Assembly (NCBI RefSeq): GCF_900094935.1
Contig: NZ_FMBA01000020.1
Location: forward strand, 1 to 42,319
Reading direction: 5' to 3'
DNA: 42,319 nucleotides
Source of the DNA: Gilliamella intestini
GTDB taxonomy: Bacteria > Pseudomonadota > Gammaproteobacteria > Enterobacterales > Orbaceae
Within the stretch, counting starts at the first letter, position 1. Every line of letters starts with the position of its first letter. The notes under the pieces were generated by a model. It ran no database searches. It was not told the DNA's origin and saw only the letters and a list, made by a program, of their open reading frames with translations. Of this stretch, positions 7,878-16,280 are shown in pieces. Made by a program: the position numbers and the translations under genes.

Positions 7878-9041
7878 ATGCAAGCACTACACTTTGGCGC
7901 AGGTAACATTGGGCGAGGTTTTATCGGCAAATTACTATCCGATGCTGGTATACAAGTTACATTTGCTGATGTCAATCAGGAAATTATTGATGCCATCGCC
8001 ACTCGTCATGAATATCCGGTAAATGTTGTTGGCGAGCAATCTACCACTGAGATAGTTAAAAATGTTGATGGAATTAATAGCACCTCTAATGAAGTGATCG
8101 ATTATATTGCCAGCGTTGATTTACTCACCACTGCCGTTGGTCCACAAATTTTAGCGCGTATTGCTCCAACGATTGCCCAAGGAATTATTGCAAGACATAA
8201 TCGAGGTAATAGTAAGCCACTTAATATTATTGCTTGTGAAAACATGGTACGAGGTACCAGCCAATTTAAACAAGAAATCTTTAAAGCGCTACCAGAAGAA
8301 CTTCAGCAATGGACAAACACCCATATTGGTTTTGTCGATTCTGCGGTGGATCGTATTGTACCACCTGCAACATCAAAAACAGGCGATATACTAGAAGTGA
8401 CTGTTGAGACCTTCTCGGAATGGATTGTTGATGAAACGCAATTTGTAGGCATTATACCAACCATTAAAGGTATGCAACCCGTTGATAATTTAATGGCTTT
8501 TGTGGAACGTAAGTTATTTACACTTAATACTGGTCACGCAATAACTGCTTATTTAGGATTTTATAATGGTATTGGCACAATACGTGATGCAATTCTAGAT
8601 GAACGTATTCGTTTAATTGTACGCGGAGCCATGGAAGAAAGCGGGTTAGTACTTATCAAACGTTACAATTTTGATGAGCAAAAACACATGGCCTATATTG
8701 AAAAAATATTATCCCGCTTTGAAAATCCTTATTTACAGGATGATACTGCACGTGTTGGTCGTCAACCAATTCGTAAATTAGGCGCAGACGATCGTTTAAT
8801 AAAGCCATTACTTGGCACCTTTGAATATCAAGTTAAAAATACTAACTTACTAATTGGAGTTGCTGCTGCTCTTAACTATCGTAATAATGATGATGAGCAA
8901 GCAGTTAAACTAGAAAAACTCATTACTGAAAAAGGCGTTAAACAAGCTTTTTGTGAAATTTCTGGTATTGACGTTAATAATTCTATTGTTATGAAGGTTG
9001 AAGAAATTTATACTGCAATGCAAGATCATCAATTTGTATAA
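7878..9041 (+). CDS. mtlD: Mannitol-1-phosphate 5-dehydrogenase
   Basis: This 387-residue cytoplasmic enzyme (E. coli 382) oxidises mannitol-1-phosphate to fructose-6-phosphate with NAD+. The N-terminus [15 protein letters not shown] is the dinucleotide-binding loop. The C-terminal domain carries the polyol-dehydrogenase signature around [16 protein letters not shown], with the catalytic-region lysine and the conserved NTGH. ATG 7878 has AAGGATT upstream. It lies 87 bases after mtlA, in the same operon, and six bases before mtlR. Confidence 0.95.
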   Translation: MQALHFGAGNIGRGFIGKLLSDAGIQVTFADVNQEIIDAIATRHEYPVNVVGEQSTTEIVKNVDGINSTSNEVIDYIASVDLLTTAVGPQILARIAPTIAQGIIARHNRGNSKPLNIIACENMVRGTSQFKQEIFKALPEELQQWTNTHIGFVDSAVDRIVPPATSKTGDILEVTVETFSEWIVDETQFVGIIPTIKGMQPVDNLMAFVERKLFTLNTGHAITAYLGFYNGIGTIRDAILDERIRLIVRGAMEESGLVLIKRYNFDEQKHMAYIEKILSRFENPYLQDDTARVGRQPIRKLGADDRLIKPLLGTFEYQVKNTNLLIGVAAALNYRNNDDEQAVKLEKLITEKGVKQAFCEISGIDVNNSIVMKVEEIYTAMQDHQFV

Positions 9042-9047
9042 TTCTCA

Positions 9048-9599
9048 ATGCCAGAATCGATATTACAAGAAGATATAATATTAGAAAAACTCAACCAGCA
9101 AGCTGATATTCACAGCTTGCTAAAAGTTGCCATTAAATTAATTAATGATAATGTCAACAAATTGATTCTTAAAGTCTTCCGAAAAGAGCCTCACGCCATT
9201 AAATTTGTTATTCCCACATTGGTGGGAAAAAATGGACCTCTCAATGATACCTCAGTGTGCCTAAAATTGCTTTATGTGTTGGGTATTATTTCTCGTGAGG
9301 ATTACGAAGATATAGAGCTACTGATTGCTGTTTTGGACGAACTAGAGCTAGACGACAAACAATACACTTATTTAGATGATGAAATTTTAGGTCCTATTAG
9401 CTTATTACATGATATGGTATTACCACCAAGCTGGGAATCGCAACACGAAAAAGTAAAACAATCAGGTATTGTCGATACTTTAAAATCTTCCATTTACCAA
9501 AACCGCTATCAACAAATGATACGTTCAGCACTCATCATCGCTATTACAGAGCTAACGGTTCGAATCATTAATAAACAAAAGATTGACTATTTTCCATAA
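9048..9599 (+). CDS. mtlR: Mannitol operon repressor MtlR
   Basis: This 183-residue protein resembles E. coli MtlR (195 residues), a helical repressor of mannitol uptake genes that lacks a classical DNA-binding motif. Conserved family stretches such as GPLNDTSVCLKLLYVLGII and DDEILGPISLLHDM are present. It follows mtlD by six bases, so it is probably translated from the mtlADR mRNA. Family membership is clear; the mechanism of repression is known only from relatives. Confidence 0.88.
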   Translation: MPESILQEDIILEKLNQQADIHSLLKVAIKLINDNVNKLILKVFRKEPHAIKFVIPTLVGKNGPLNDTSVCLKLLYVLGIISREDYEDIELLIAVLDELELDDKQYTYLDDEILGPISLLHDMVLPPSWESQHEKVKQSGIVDTLKSSIYQNRYQQMIRSALIIAITELTVRIINKQKIDYFP

Positions 9600-9639
9600 T
9601 AATATTGATTGTATATTTTGTTGATACGTTAAATTTACT

Positions 9640-10045
9640 CTGCTCGTCACTTATATCTATTTAAAGAAATGATTCGCAATTTAAAAAAAATAATTTAACG
9701 AGTAAAAACATCGATTAATTTAGGCGGATTGTTTTGCTCTATTTATCTTAAGCTGATGAACAATTCAATTTAATGTTTATCTTTCCGCCCACATTTTCAA
9801 ACTCGAAACGCATGAACGATACCTTTGATGTTCAGCGTGATCACTTAAAATTTATGACCGATTTAAAACGCTTGTTACGCACTAATGGAATAATTATCTT
9901 TTCGAATAATAAGCGTGGTTTTAAAATGGATAGTATCGGTATGCAAAACCTAGGACTAACCTATCAAGAAATTACCAATAAAACGCTATCGCTTGATTTT
10001 AAGCGCAATAAACAAATTCACTGCTGTTTTATTGTAAAACATTAA
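9640..10045 (+). pseudogene. Second, partial and decayed copy of the rlmL 3' end
   Basis: About 400 bases match the end of rlmL (5140-5541). The match is weak at first, with small indels and a frameshift around 9700-9740, and is then in frame from about 9773 to TAA 10043-10045. The SAM-site motif DPPT is changed to FPPT. The differences after 9773 are mostly silent (about 20 synonymous against about 6 replacing), including two-step changes such as AGA to CGC for Arg. The product has LGL where the resident rlmL has LRL and E. coli has LGL. This looks like part of a functional rlmL from a related lineage, not a decayed copy of the neighbour. The mtl operon lies between the two. Confidence 0.85.
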
Positions 10046-10126
10046 TAGACGGAGCTGAAAAACAGCTAATCCACCCGAATATCAAAATAGCCATTAGAGG
10101 GTATTGGACACTAATACGATGTTAGT

Positions 10127-10150
10127 ATGCTAAACATAAATGTTTGGCAT
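10127..10150. repeat. Imperfect palindrome in the 10046-10410 gap
   Basis: ATGCTAAACAT (10127-10137) faces ATGTTTGGCAT (10140-10150) with one mismatch (G-U if transcribed) and a two-base centre. It could be an operator or a short hairpin. The rest of 10046-10410 holds no reading frame or other feature I can support, apart from a five-bp AGCTG/CAGCT hairpin at 10053-10067 just after the rlmL fragment. Confidence 0.35.
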
Positions 10151-10410
10151 GATTTTACAATGTCCTAAATAATTCACAACTAGTATGTTAAAACCGAGCG
10201 ATGACTTAAGCTATTCTTGGGTATGTAAACATATCTCCTTAGATTGTTTTTAAAGGCTGTGGTATAACTGGTTTAATTCGGATGTTGTCATCGTATAGAA
10301 ATGATCACTGAAGTTTATAACACCCGAAACCTGTAATTCTAAATATTTAAAAAGAATTCATTTGGATATTCACCTAATTTTATTTAATTTTTCAAAAAAA
10401 CTTAATCATC

Positions 10411-10839
10411 CTACCTAACAACTAACACCGAAGTTTTAGCACCACGAACCACCCCAGAAGCATTAGATCCTAAAAGATGAGTTGAGATATTAGGACGACG
10501 TGAGCCTAGAATAATTAAATCGGGTTGAATTTCTTCCGCTAAACGGAGAATCTCATCCCTTGGATTACCAAATGCAATAGAAAAGGATACATTTTCACGC
10601 GGTAAATCAATCGAGTCAATAAGTTTATGCAAGTCTTTTTCCGTTTGTACTGTAGCTTTATCCTTAAATTCGTCAAAACCAAATGAGTAAACATTCACAA
10701 TGGCTGAAGCGACTGGTAATGTATGAAAAAAGATAACTTGGGCATTAGACAGTTTGGCTAAGCACTCTACATGTGGAATCACTTTCTTGGTTAATTGGTC
10801 TTCAAGCACATCGATAGGAACTAGAATTTTTTTGTACAT
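10411..10839 (-). CDS. uspF: Universal stress protein, UspF type
   Basis: This 142-residue cytoplasmic protein is close to E. coli UspF (144 residues), a small ATP-binding universal stress protein of the UspF/UspG class. It has the opening KKILVPIDV, the phosphate-binding loop region GSRRPNISTHLLGSNASGVV, and the closing SVLVVR. It starts at ATG 10839 behind a strong AAGGGGGGAG site. It appears to be a single gene, divergent from the GNAT gene. UspG is the alternative assignment; both are same-class proteins. Confidence 0.85.
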   Translation of the reverse strand: MYKKILVPIDVLEDQLTKKVIPHVECLAKLSNAQVIFFHTLPVASAIVNVYSFGFDEFKDKATVQTEKDLHKLIDSIDLPRENVSFSIAFGNPRDEILRLAEEIQPDLIILGSRRPNISTHLLGSNASGVVRGAKTSVLVVR

Positions 10840-10972
10840 AACTCCCCCCTTGCTTTGTTAAAGATTCAATTATATATTCAGTGAAGCTAAAATAGGTTTT
10901 ACCTAGCTAGTATGATACTAATTTTAAATGTAATCCTTAATTATTTTTATTCGTTTTATGATGGAGATCAAC

Positions 10973-11377
10973 ATGAATTGCATTATTTATCGTTCTGATG
11001 TCAAACCGACACTAGAACAAGCCACCACCCTTTATCGTCATTGTTCATTAGGCAAACGTCGTCCACTTACCGATACCGTACGCTTTCAAGCTATGTTAGA
11101 TAATGCGAATTTGGTGGTAACTGCTTGGCATGATGATAAATTGATTGGCATTGCGCGTTGTTTAACGGATTTTGTTTATATCACCTATTTGGCAGATCTC
11201 GCGGTGGATGAAAATTATCAACGACAAGGCATCGGAAAGCAATTAATTAAAGAAGTGAAAAACAATACTGACAAATCATGTTCAATTACTCTGCTAGCAG
11301 CGCCACAAGCAGTTGATTATTATGGTCATATCGGTTTTAATGCACATCCTTCAGCTTGGATTTTAAGAGATAATTAA
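10973..11377 (+). CDS. GNAT-family N-acetyltransferase
   Basis: This 134-residue acetyltransferase has the acetyl-CoA loop YQRQGIGKQLI (the family's Q/RxxGxG/A) after the beta strand ADLAVDENY, and the C-terminal DYYGHIGFN typical of small GNATs. The substrate cannot be told. I choose ATG 10973 because the GGAG at 10963-10966 is six bases ahead; ATG 10958 and 10961 lie at or before that site. It ends two bases before yceF, so the two are probably cotranscribed. Confidence 0.85.
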   Translation: MNCIIYRSDVKPTLEQATTLYRHCSLGKRRPLTDTVRFQAMLDNANLVVTAWHDDKLIGIARCLTDFVYITYLADLAVDENYQRQGIGKQLIKEVKNNTDKSCSITLLAAPQAVDYYGHIGFNAHPSAWILRDN

Positions 11378-11378
11378 A

Positions 11379-11960
11379 ATGAGAATCATATTAGCATCAA
11401 CATCTGTATCCCGTAAAAAAATGCTCGAAAAATTAGCTATCCCTTTTGAGTGTGTACCGCCTGTATGCGATGAAACACCGCTAGTCGGCGAATCAGCTCA
11501 GCAATTGGTGGTTCGACTAGCAAAACTTAAAGCCCAATCATTAGCTATGCAGTTTGCTGATAGTTTAATTATTGGCTCTGATCAAGTTGGTGTGTTAGAC
11601 GGTAATATTGTTTGCAAACCGCATACAATTGATAATGCCCGTAAACAGCTTCGACAAAGCAGCGGTAAAGCTTTCTATTTTTATACTGGGATGACAGTAA
11701 TTAATACCAAAACACAACAACAAACCACTATTTGCGAACCATTTAAGGTGACTTTTCGGCATTTAACTGATTCAGAAATTGATGCCTACATTAGCAAAGA
11801 GAAGCCACTACAATGTGCTGGTAGTTTTAAATGTGATGAACTGGGCATCACCCTGTTTGATAAACTTGAAGGTGATGATATTAATTCATTAGTTGGGTTG
11901 CCATTATTAAAACTCAATAAAATTATGATCGACATGGGTTTTAATCCACTTTTAATATAA
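11379..11960 (+). CDS. yceF: Maf-type nucleoside triphosphate pyrophosphatase (7-methyl-GTP)
   Basis: This 193-residue house-cleaning pyrophosphatase hydrolyses modified nucleotides; the YceF subgroup prefers m7GTP. It begins with the Maf signature ILASTSVSRKKML, has DETP at about residue 31, SDQV at about 67, the YceF-like CAGSFKCDELGITLFDKLEGDD, and ends with LVGLPL. Length matches E. coli YceF (194). It lies directly after the GNAT gene, with an overlapping or very short ribosome-binding region. Confidence 0.9.
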   Translation: MRIILASTSVSRKKMLEKLAIPFECVPPVCDETPLVGESAQQLVVRLAKLKAQSLAMQFADSLIIGSDQVGVLDGNIVCKPHTIDNARKQLRQSSGKAFYFYTGMTVINTKTQQQTTICEPFKVTFRHLTDSEIDAYISKEKPLQCAGSFKCDELGITLFDKLEGDDINSLVGLPLLKLNKIMIDMGFNPLLI

Positions 11961-11984
11961 TAATTTAGTTAATAAATAGACCCA

Positions 11985-12650
11985 TTAGTCAATAAATCGT
12001 CCTGCTGACATTTTCATGATTTTTTGGCTATAACAAGCAACATCATGATCATGAGTGACAATTAATAATGCTGTACCTTGTTGATGAATTTCAGACAGTA
12101 GTTGCATGATTTCAGCTGCGCTTTCTTCATCAAGATCACTGGTTGGCTCATCAGCAATAATGATTTGTGGTTTACAAATCAGTGCTCGCAATATCGCAAT
12201 ACGGCGCATTTCACCACCTGACATATGGGCTGGATATGCATCTTGCAAATGGCTTATTTTAGCTTTTTCAAGCAGACTTTTGGCTTCATTTAGGGAATTT
12301 TGATTTGCTCGCTTGGTTAAATAAAAAGGCAGGCGAATATTATCAATTGCCGTTAAATTAGGCAGTAAACTGCTACCTTGAGGAATATAAGCAATATGCT
12401 GATTGCGAAAGGCTGATACTTGCTGATCATTAAGCTCAAACAAATTTGTATTATTAATGGTAATGTTACCTTGTGTTGGTGTTAATAAGCCAGCAATCAT
12501 ATTTAGTAAAGTGGTTTTACCACTGCCTGATTTTCCCATAATGCAAATAAAGTCATCTTTTGTCATTGAAAAACTAACATTATTCACAGCTGAAAAGGTT
12601 TGCTGTCCTCTGATGTAATCTTTGCGTAGATTTTTAACATTCAGTAACAT
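11985..12650 (-). CDS. ABC transporter ATPase (MacB/LolD type), last gene of the iron cluster
   Basis: This 221-residue ATPase has Walker A GKSGSGKTTL (about residues 39-48), the signature MSGGEMRR, Walker B IIIADEPTSDLDEE and the H-loop VTHDHD. The signature has M rather than Q after GGE, a departure from the common SGGEQQR. Its start overlaps the stop of the upstream permease by one base (TAATG at 12648-12652), so the two are translationally coupled and form a MacB/LolCD-like pair. It ends the ten-gene iron cluster; its substrate is inferred only from context. Confidence 0.85.
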   Translation of the reverse strand: MLLNVKNLRKDYIRGQQTFSAVNNVSFSMTKDDFICIMGKSGSGKTTLLNMIAGLLTPTQGNITINNTNLFELNDQQVSAFRNQHIAYIPQGSSLLPNLTAIDNIRLPFYLTKRANQNSLNEAKSLLEKAKISHLQDAYPAHMSGGEMRRIAILRALICKPQIIIADEPTSDLDEESAAEIMQLLSEIHQQGTALLIVTHDHDVACYSQKIMKMSAGRFID

Positions 12651-13861
12651 TATTCGCCCTCTCTAAGGGTGCTATAAGTATCAAATTTAGTCATTGATAA
12701 GGCACTATAGGTACTTGATAAAGGTCCTATAATTAGCGTAAGAATAAAAACAATAATTGCATATAATAATGCATCAAATAGTGAGATATTTACACACGGC
12801 AAACCAATAGATTGGCAGATCAATAAGCTAAATGCATAAAGTAATACCGAGGCGATAACAATGCCACTAATTCCACCTAATGCACTAATAATTAAAGATT
12901 CACGAAGCAACATTTTGACTAAATCACGCCGTGAAGCACCTAATATTCGTAATAAGCTAATTTCACGCTTGCGTTCATTTAAGCTTGAAGAAAATATCAC
13001 AAAAATCACAATAATAGCTAAAACCCAAAAAATAGCCGATAGGCTATATACAATAGTTGAAAAGCTAGTTAACCATTTTGATATATTACTTAACATACCT
13101 TTGGTCATAATAAAGTCAATATTATAGTCAATCGCGTATCTGGGCATAATTTGATTAACAATATCTTTAGGTTGATAATCTGAATTGACCTTAATGAAAA
13201 TCGACGAGGCATAATCAGCAAAATGGTCGACATCCCCTTCAATTAATTTTGCATTTTTCATTAATGATTGGGCTGCCGACATAGTCATAAAGACAGAGGT
13301 ATCAAATCCCATCCCTGTGCTATCCATTTTAGCAATAATTTTAAAAGGATGATTAAAAAATAAGATTTCATCGCCCACATCAGAACTAATTTTAGAACCA
13401 ACAACGACTTGATTATCAGTCAATGGCTCTGAAAGTTGTGATTGTAACCAAGGCTTAATTATAAAATCAGTATGCTGTTCAAAACCAATTAATTGGACTT
13501 TAGACGAACAACAACCTGCATTTAATGATGCAATAAAGAGTTGAGGTGAAATGGCCTCAATACCTTTGATACTTTTTATTTTATCAATCAAGTCTACTTT
13601 TAAATAAAAAGTACTCGGTTCACCACGCAACAGGGCTACTTCCATATTTTTTTCGTAACCATTAGGTACAATAAGAATATCTGCACCTAACCTGTTAGCC
13701 ATGCCAGAAATACCAAGACTGAGATTTTTCATCAGTATACTTCCACCAAACAACGTCGCTGAAAAAAACGTAATGATGATAATCAAACAGTAACTTCTAA
13801 ACGGTCGCCGCTGAATATTTCGCCATGCTAAATTTGCCATGGTGATCGGTTTTTCGTGCAT
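12650..13861 (-). CDS. FtsX/MacB-type ABC permease (third permease of the iron cluster)
   Basis: The 403-residue permease has one N-terminal membrane segment (about 22-44), a periplasmic MacB-PCD-like domain of about 200 residues containing a CC pair (NAGCCSSK), and three C-terminal segments, including the conserved REISLLRILGASRRDLVKML loop before the last pair. The C-terminal cytoplasmic tail is acidic (STLREGE). The start at ATG 13861 has AGGAAA upstream. It is coupled to the ATPase that follows. These MacB/Lol-type permeases often move or energise extracytoplasmic substrates; here the likely link is periplasmic iron handling. Confidence 0.82.
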   Translation of the reverse strand: MHEKPITMANLAWRNIQRRPFRSYCLIIIITFFSATLFGGSILMKNLSLGISGMANRLGADILIVPNGYEKNMEVALLRGEPSTFYLKVDLIDKIKSIKGIEAISPQLFIASLNAGCCSSKVQLIGFEQHTDFIIKPWLQSQLSEPLTDNQVVVGSKISSDVGDEILFFNHPFKIIAKMDSTGMGFDTSVFMTMSAAQSLMKNAKLIEGDVDHFADYASSIFIKVNSDYQPKDIVNQIMPRYAIDYNIDFIMTKGMLSNISKWLTSFSTIVYSLSAIFWVLAIIVIFVIFSSSLNERKREISLLRILGASRRDLVKMLLRESLIISALGGISGIVIASVLLYAFSLLICQSIGLPCVNISLFDALLYAIIVFILTLIIGPLSSTYSALSMTKFDTYSTLREGE

Positions 13862-13950
13862 ATTGACTTTCCTGCTTGTTGGATTTAAATGTTATCTTTA
13901 TCTATATCTAGTAAAGATAAGTGTGACCTTTGTTTGCTAACAAAGCGCTA

Positions 13951-14430
13951 TCAATTTTCCGTTCTTTTATTTAAGTAATAGATGTTAATAACAGCGACAA
14001 TAAATAATAAACCTGATAATAAAATTAAGGCCGGTTTAGACCCCATATTGCATCGCATCATTTCATTACCGCAAACACCAATTAGAATTGTTGGTATAGC
14101 CGCCGCTAATAAAGAAATACACGCAAGAGCCATACCTAATCCCATTCGCACAAAAGCTGTACGGCTAATTAGTAGCAATGCACCAATGGCTATCACTAAA
14201 CAACCAATGCCAATTTCAGCTCTTGCTGTCCAAAAACATTTCATGATTTTTCCTGTACCACTATGTATATGCCCATTATGTGCTACCTCGCCACTGGCGT
14301 GATTCAATGTATCAACGGGCATGGTTACAACGTCTGGAAGAGGACAAACTGGCAATATATATAATGGAAATAAGATAATTAATACTCCAATAATAATAAA
14401 GATACTTGATGAAATAAGACGATTTTTCAT
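13951..14430 (-). CDS. DUF4418-type membrane protein
   Basis: This 159-residue protein has four hydrophobic segments, at about residues 8-27, 70-92, 97-120 and 128-150. Between the first two lies a His-rich loop (HASGEVAHNGHIHSGT) with KCFWTARAEIGIG. A later GVCGNEMMRCNMG segment matches the DUF4418 pattern of conserved Cys and Met residues. ATG 14430 is preferred to TTG 14439, because GAAGG ends 9 bases before it. It sits between the two ABC modules. Cys, Met and His near the membrane suggest metal contact, but no function is established. Confidence 0.7.
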   Translation of the reverse strand: MKNRLISSSIFIIIGVLIILFPLYILPVCPLPDVVTMPVDTLNHASGEVAHNGHIHSGTGKIMKCFWTARAEIGIGCLVIAIGALLLISRTAFVRMGLGMALACISLLAAAIPTILIGVCGNEMMRCNMGSKPALILLSGLLFIVAVINIYYLNKRTEN

Positions 14431-14450
14431 ATATAACAACCTTCAGTTGA

Positions 14451-15110
14451 TTAATTATCAATTACACGTGCAACTTTGCCGTGCTCTAGTACTACGGTGG
14501 TTTGTGCATGTTTTGACACTTCTAGTGAGTGAGTAACTACAATAATGGTACTGCCTTCTTTGTGCAGTTCATGTAATAAATTCATGACCATCGCTTCGTT
14601 GCTTTCATCTAAATTACCAGTTGGCTCATCAGCCAAAATCAGTTTTGGATAGTTAATCAATGCTCTAGCAATACAAACACGTTGCTGTTCGCCACCAGAT
14701 AACTGCCGAGGTAAGTGTTTAGCTCGAGCTGCAAGCCCAACACGTTCGAGTGCTTGCATCGCCTCTTTTTCGTCAACCATACTATGATAATATTGAGCAA
14801 GCATGACGTTTTCTAGTGCGGTTAAATACGATACTAAATGAAATTGTTGAAAGATTAGACCTATCTTATCTCGACGTATTTCAGTTAATTCTGACAAAGA
14901 AAGCTGAGTAATATCTTGCCTGTCTAAAATAACTGAACCAAGTGAAGGTTTATCCATACAACCAATGATATTCATCAAAGTTGTTTTACCACTGCCAGAT
15001 GGTCCCATAATCGATAACCATTTACCTTCTTCAACTGTTAAATTCACTTCAGAAAGTGCATGAAGCGAACCATAAATTTTAGACACATTTTTTACTTCGA
15101 GCATATTCAT
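14451..15110 (-). CDS. ABC transporter ATPase of the Ftr1/P19 cluster
   Basis: The 219-residue MacB-type ATPase has Walker A GPSGSGKTTLM (about residues 36-46), signature LSGGEQQRV, Walker B LILADEPTGNLDE and H-loop VTHS. It follows the two permeases at 15121 and 16281, with 10 bases between genes, and probably energises them. This matches the ATPase in known FTR1-P19-DUF2318-permease-permease-ATPase clusters (Campylobacter and uropathogenic E. coli FetMP-type). It is cytoplasmic and membrane-associated. Confidence 0.87.
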   Translation of the reverse strand: MNMLEVKNVSKIYGSLHALSEVNLTVEEGKWLSIMGPSGSGKTTLMNIIGCMDKPSLGSVILDRQDITQLSLSELTEIRRDKIGLIFQQFHLVSYLTALENVMLAQYYHSMVDEKEAMQALERVGLAARAKHLPRQLSGGEQQRVCIARALINYPKLILADEPTGNLDESNEAMVMNLLHELHKEGSTIIVVTHSLEVSKHAQTTVVLEHGKVARVIDN

Positions 15111-15120
15111 ACTTTATATC

Positions 15121-16263
15121 CTATTCGCCGCGCAATACTAACGCAGGCTCTACTTCAAGAGCACGTTTTACCGGAATTAAACACGCAATTACCGTTACTA
15201 TCACTGAGATAATGATAGTAGTTGGGATCAGATAAAACTCAATAATAATTGAACGTCCAAACACATTGGTACTAATAATTTGAGCAAAGATAAGCCCGCA
15301 TATAGCCCCAATAACGCCACCAATAACACCTAAAACTAATCCTTCAGCTAAAAACTCTTTTGCAATACATTTATTATTAGCTCCTATCGCTTTTTTAAGA
15401 CCAATTTCTTTACGACGCTCCATTACCACTGTCATCATAGTGGTAGCTACACAAATCATGGTAAGAACGAGTACAACAAAAGTAACTAAATAGAGTAACG
15501 AGGACAGTTTGCCTAATACAGATGATTCTGACTTTGTCACCCATTTTATTAAATGAGGTTCTACTGTTGTCATTTGGTTTTTTATTTTTTCAATGTACTG
15601 TTTTAATTCTGTTTCCGTGGCGGCAATGCTTACTTCAACAACTTCGGCTTGCTCGCTTTCTTCAAGTAATTTTTCTAAATCGTGCAGATCAACAAAAATA
15701 AAGTTATCTTCGGAACGTCCTGTTTTAACAATACCTGTAACGGTAAGTTCTTCATCAAAGCGAGAATCTTGTTTAGATTTACCGGAAATCGGCATAGTGC
15801 TACCAATGGTTAATTTAGCAAAGCTAGCAATATCAGTACCAATCATTATTTCATGTGAATTTTGTGGTATTGAACCTTCAATAGACCAATAAGGGCTGGT
15901 TTTTACCACTTGTTTAAAGTCGGTCCCCACAATAGTATAAGGTTGCTGATTACTACGAATTGAATTATAACGAAATGGGGTAACACCTAGTAATTTATCT
16001 TCTGGTAAAAAGGTAACCGCTTTATTAACCTCTGTCATTGCTATCGTTGATTGATTATTGGCTGGTAGTAGTAGAAGATTAGCGCCATAAGAACGGAATT
16101 CTTGTCCCATTTGCCGTGGTATATCATAACAAAGTGTGATCATACCAAGAAGAACCGTTGCTCCAATAGCAACGCCAAGCAAGGCAATGGCAATGCGAGA
16201 ACGGCGTCGGATAAGTGAACTTAACACGGTTTTAATTATAAAGCGCCTATTTTTATTGATCAT
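15121..16263 (-). CDS. FtsX/MacB-type permease of the Ftr1/P19 cluster (second)
   Basis: The 380-residue permease has one N-terminal segment (about 20-42), a long periplasmic domain (about 45-265), then three segments with the family loop RRKEIGLKKAIGANNKCIAKEF between the first two. It starts at ATG 16263 behind AAGGTAAG. It is the paralog of the next upstream gene, and the two probably form a heterodimeric permease with the ATPase at 14451. Function in iron handling is inferred from the conserved cluster. Confidence 0.85.
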   Translation of the reverse strand: MINKNRRFIIKTVLSSLIRRRSRIAIALLGVAIGATVLLGMITLCYDIPRQMGQEFRSYGANLLLLPANNQSTIAMTEVNKAVTFLPEDKLLGVTPFRYNSIRSNQQPYTIVGTDFKQVVKTSPYWSIEGSIPQNSHEIMIGTDIASFAKLTIGSTMPISGKSKQDSRFDEELTVTGIVKTGRSEDNFIFVDLHDLEKLLEESEQAEVVEVSIAATETELKQYIEKIKNQMTTVEPHLIKWVTKSESSVLGKLSSLLYLVTFVVLVLTMICVATTMMTVVMERRKEIGLKKAIGANNKCIAKEFLAEGLVLGVIGGVIGAICGLIFAQIISTNVFGRSIIIEFYLIPTTIIISVIVTVIACLIPVKRALEVEPALVLRGE

Positions 16264-16280
16264 GAGACTTACCTTTCACC

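Noticed and set aside
7878-9599. Possible separate promoter and repressor control between mtlA, mtlD and mtlR
   Set aside because: The spacers are 87 and 6 bases with only a hairpin in the first, so a single transcript is simpler.
9773-10045. Open frame of 90 residues that looks like a separate methyltransferase
   Set aside because: It is only the last part of an rlmL copy, lacks the SAM-binding half, has DPPT changed to FPPT, and is preceded by indels and a frameshift.
10046-10410. Possible small gene in the gap after the rlmL copy
   Set aside because: No frame with a start, ribosome-binding site and usable length on either strand; only short imperfect palindromes.
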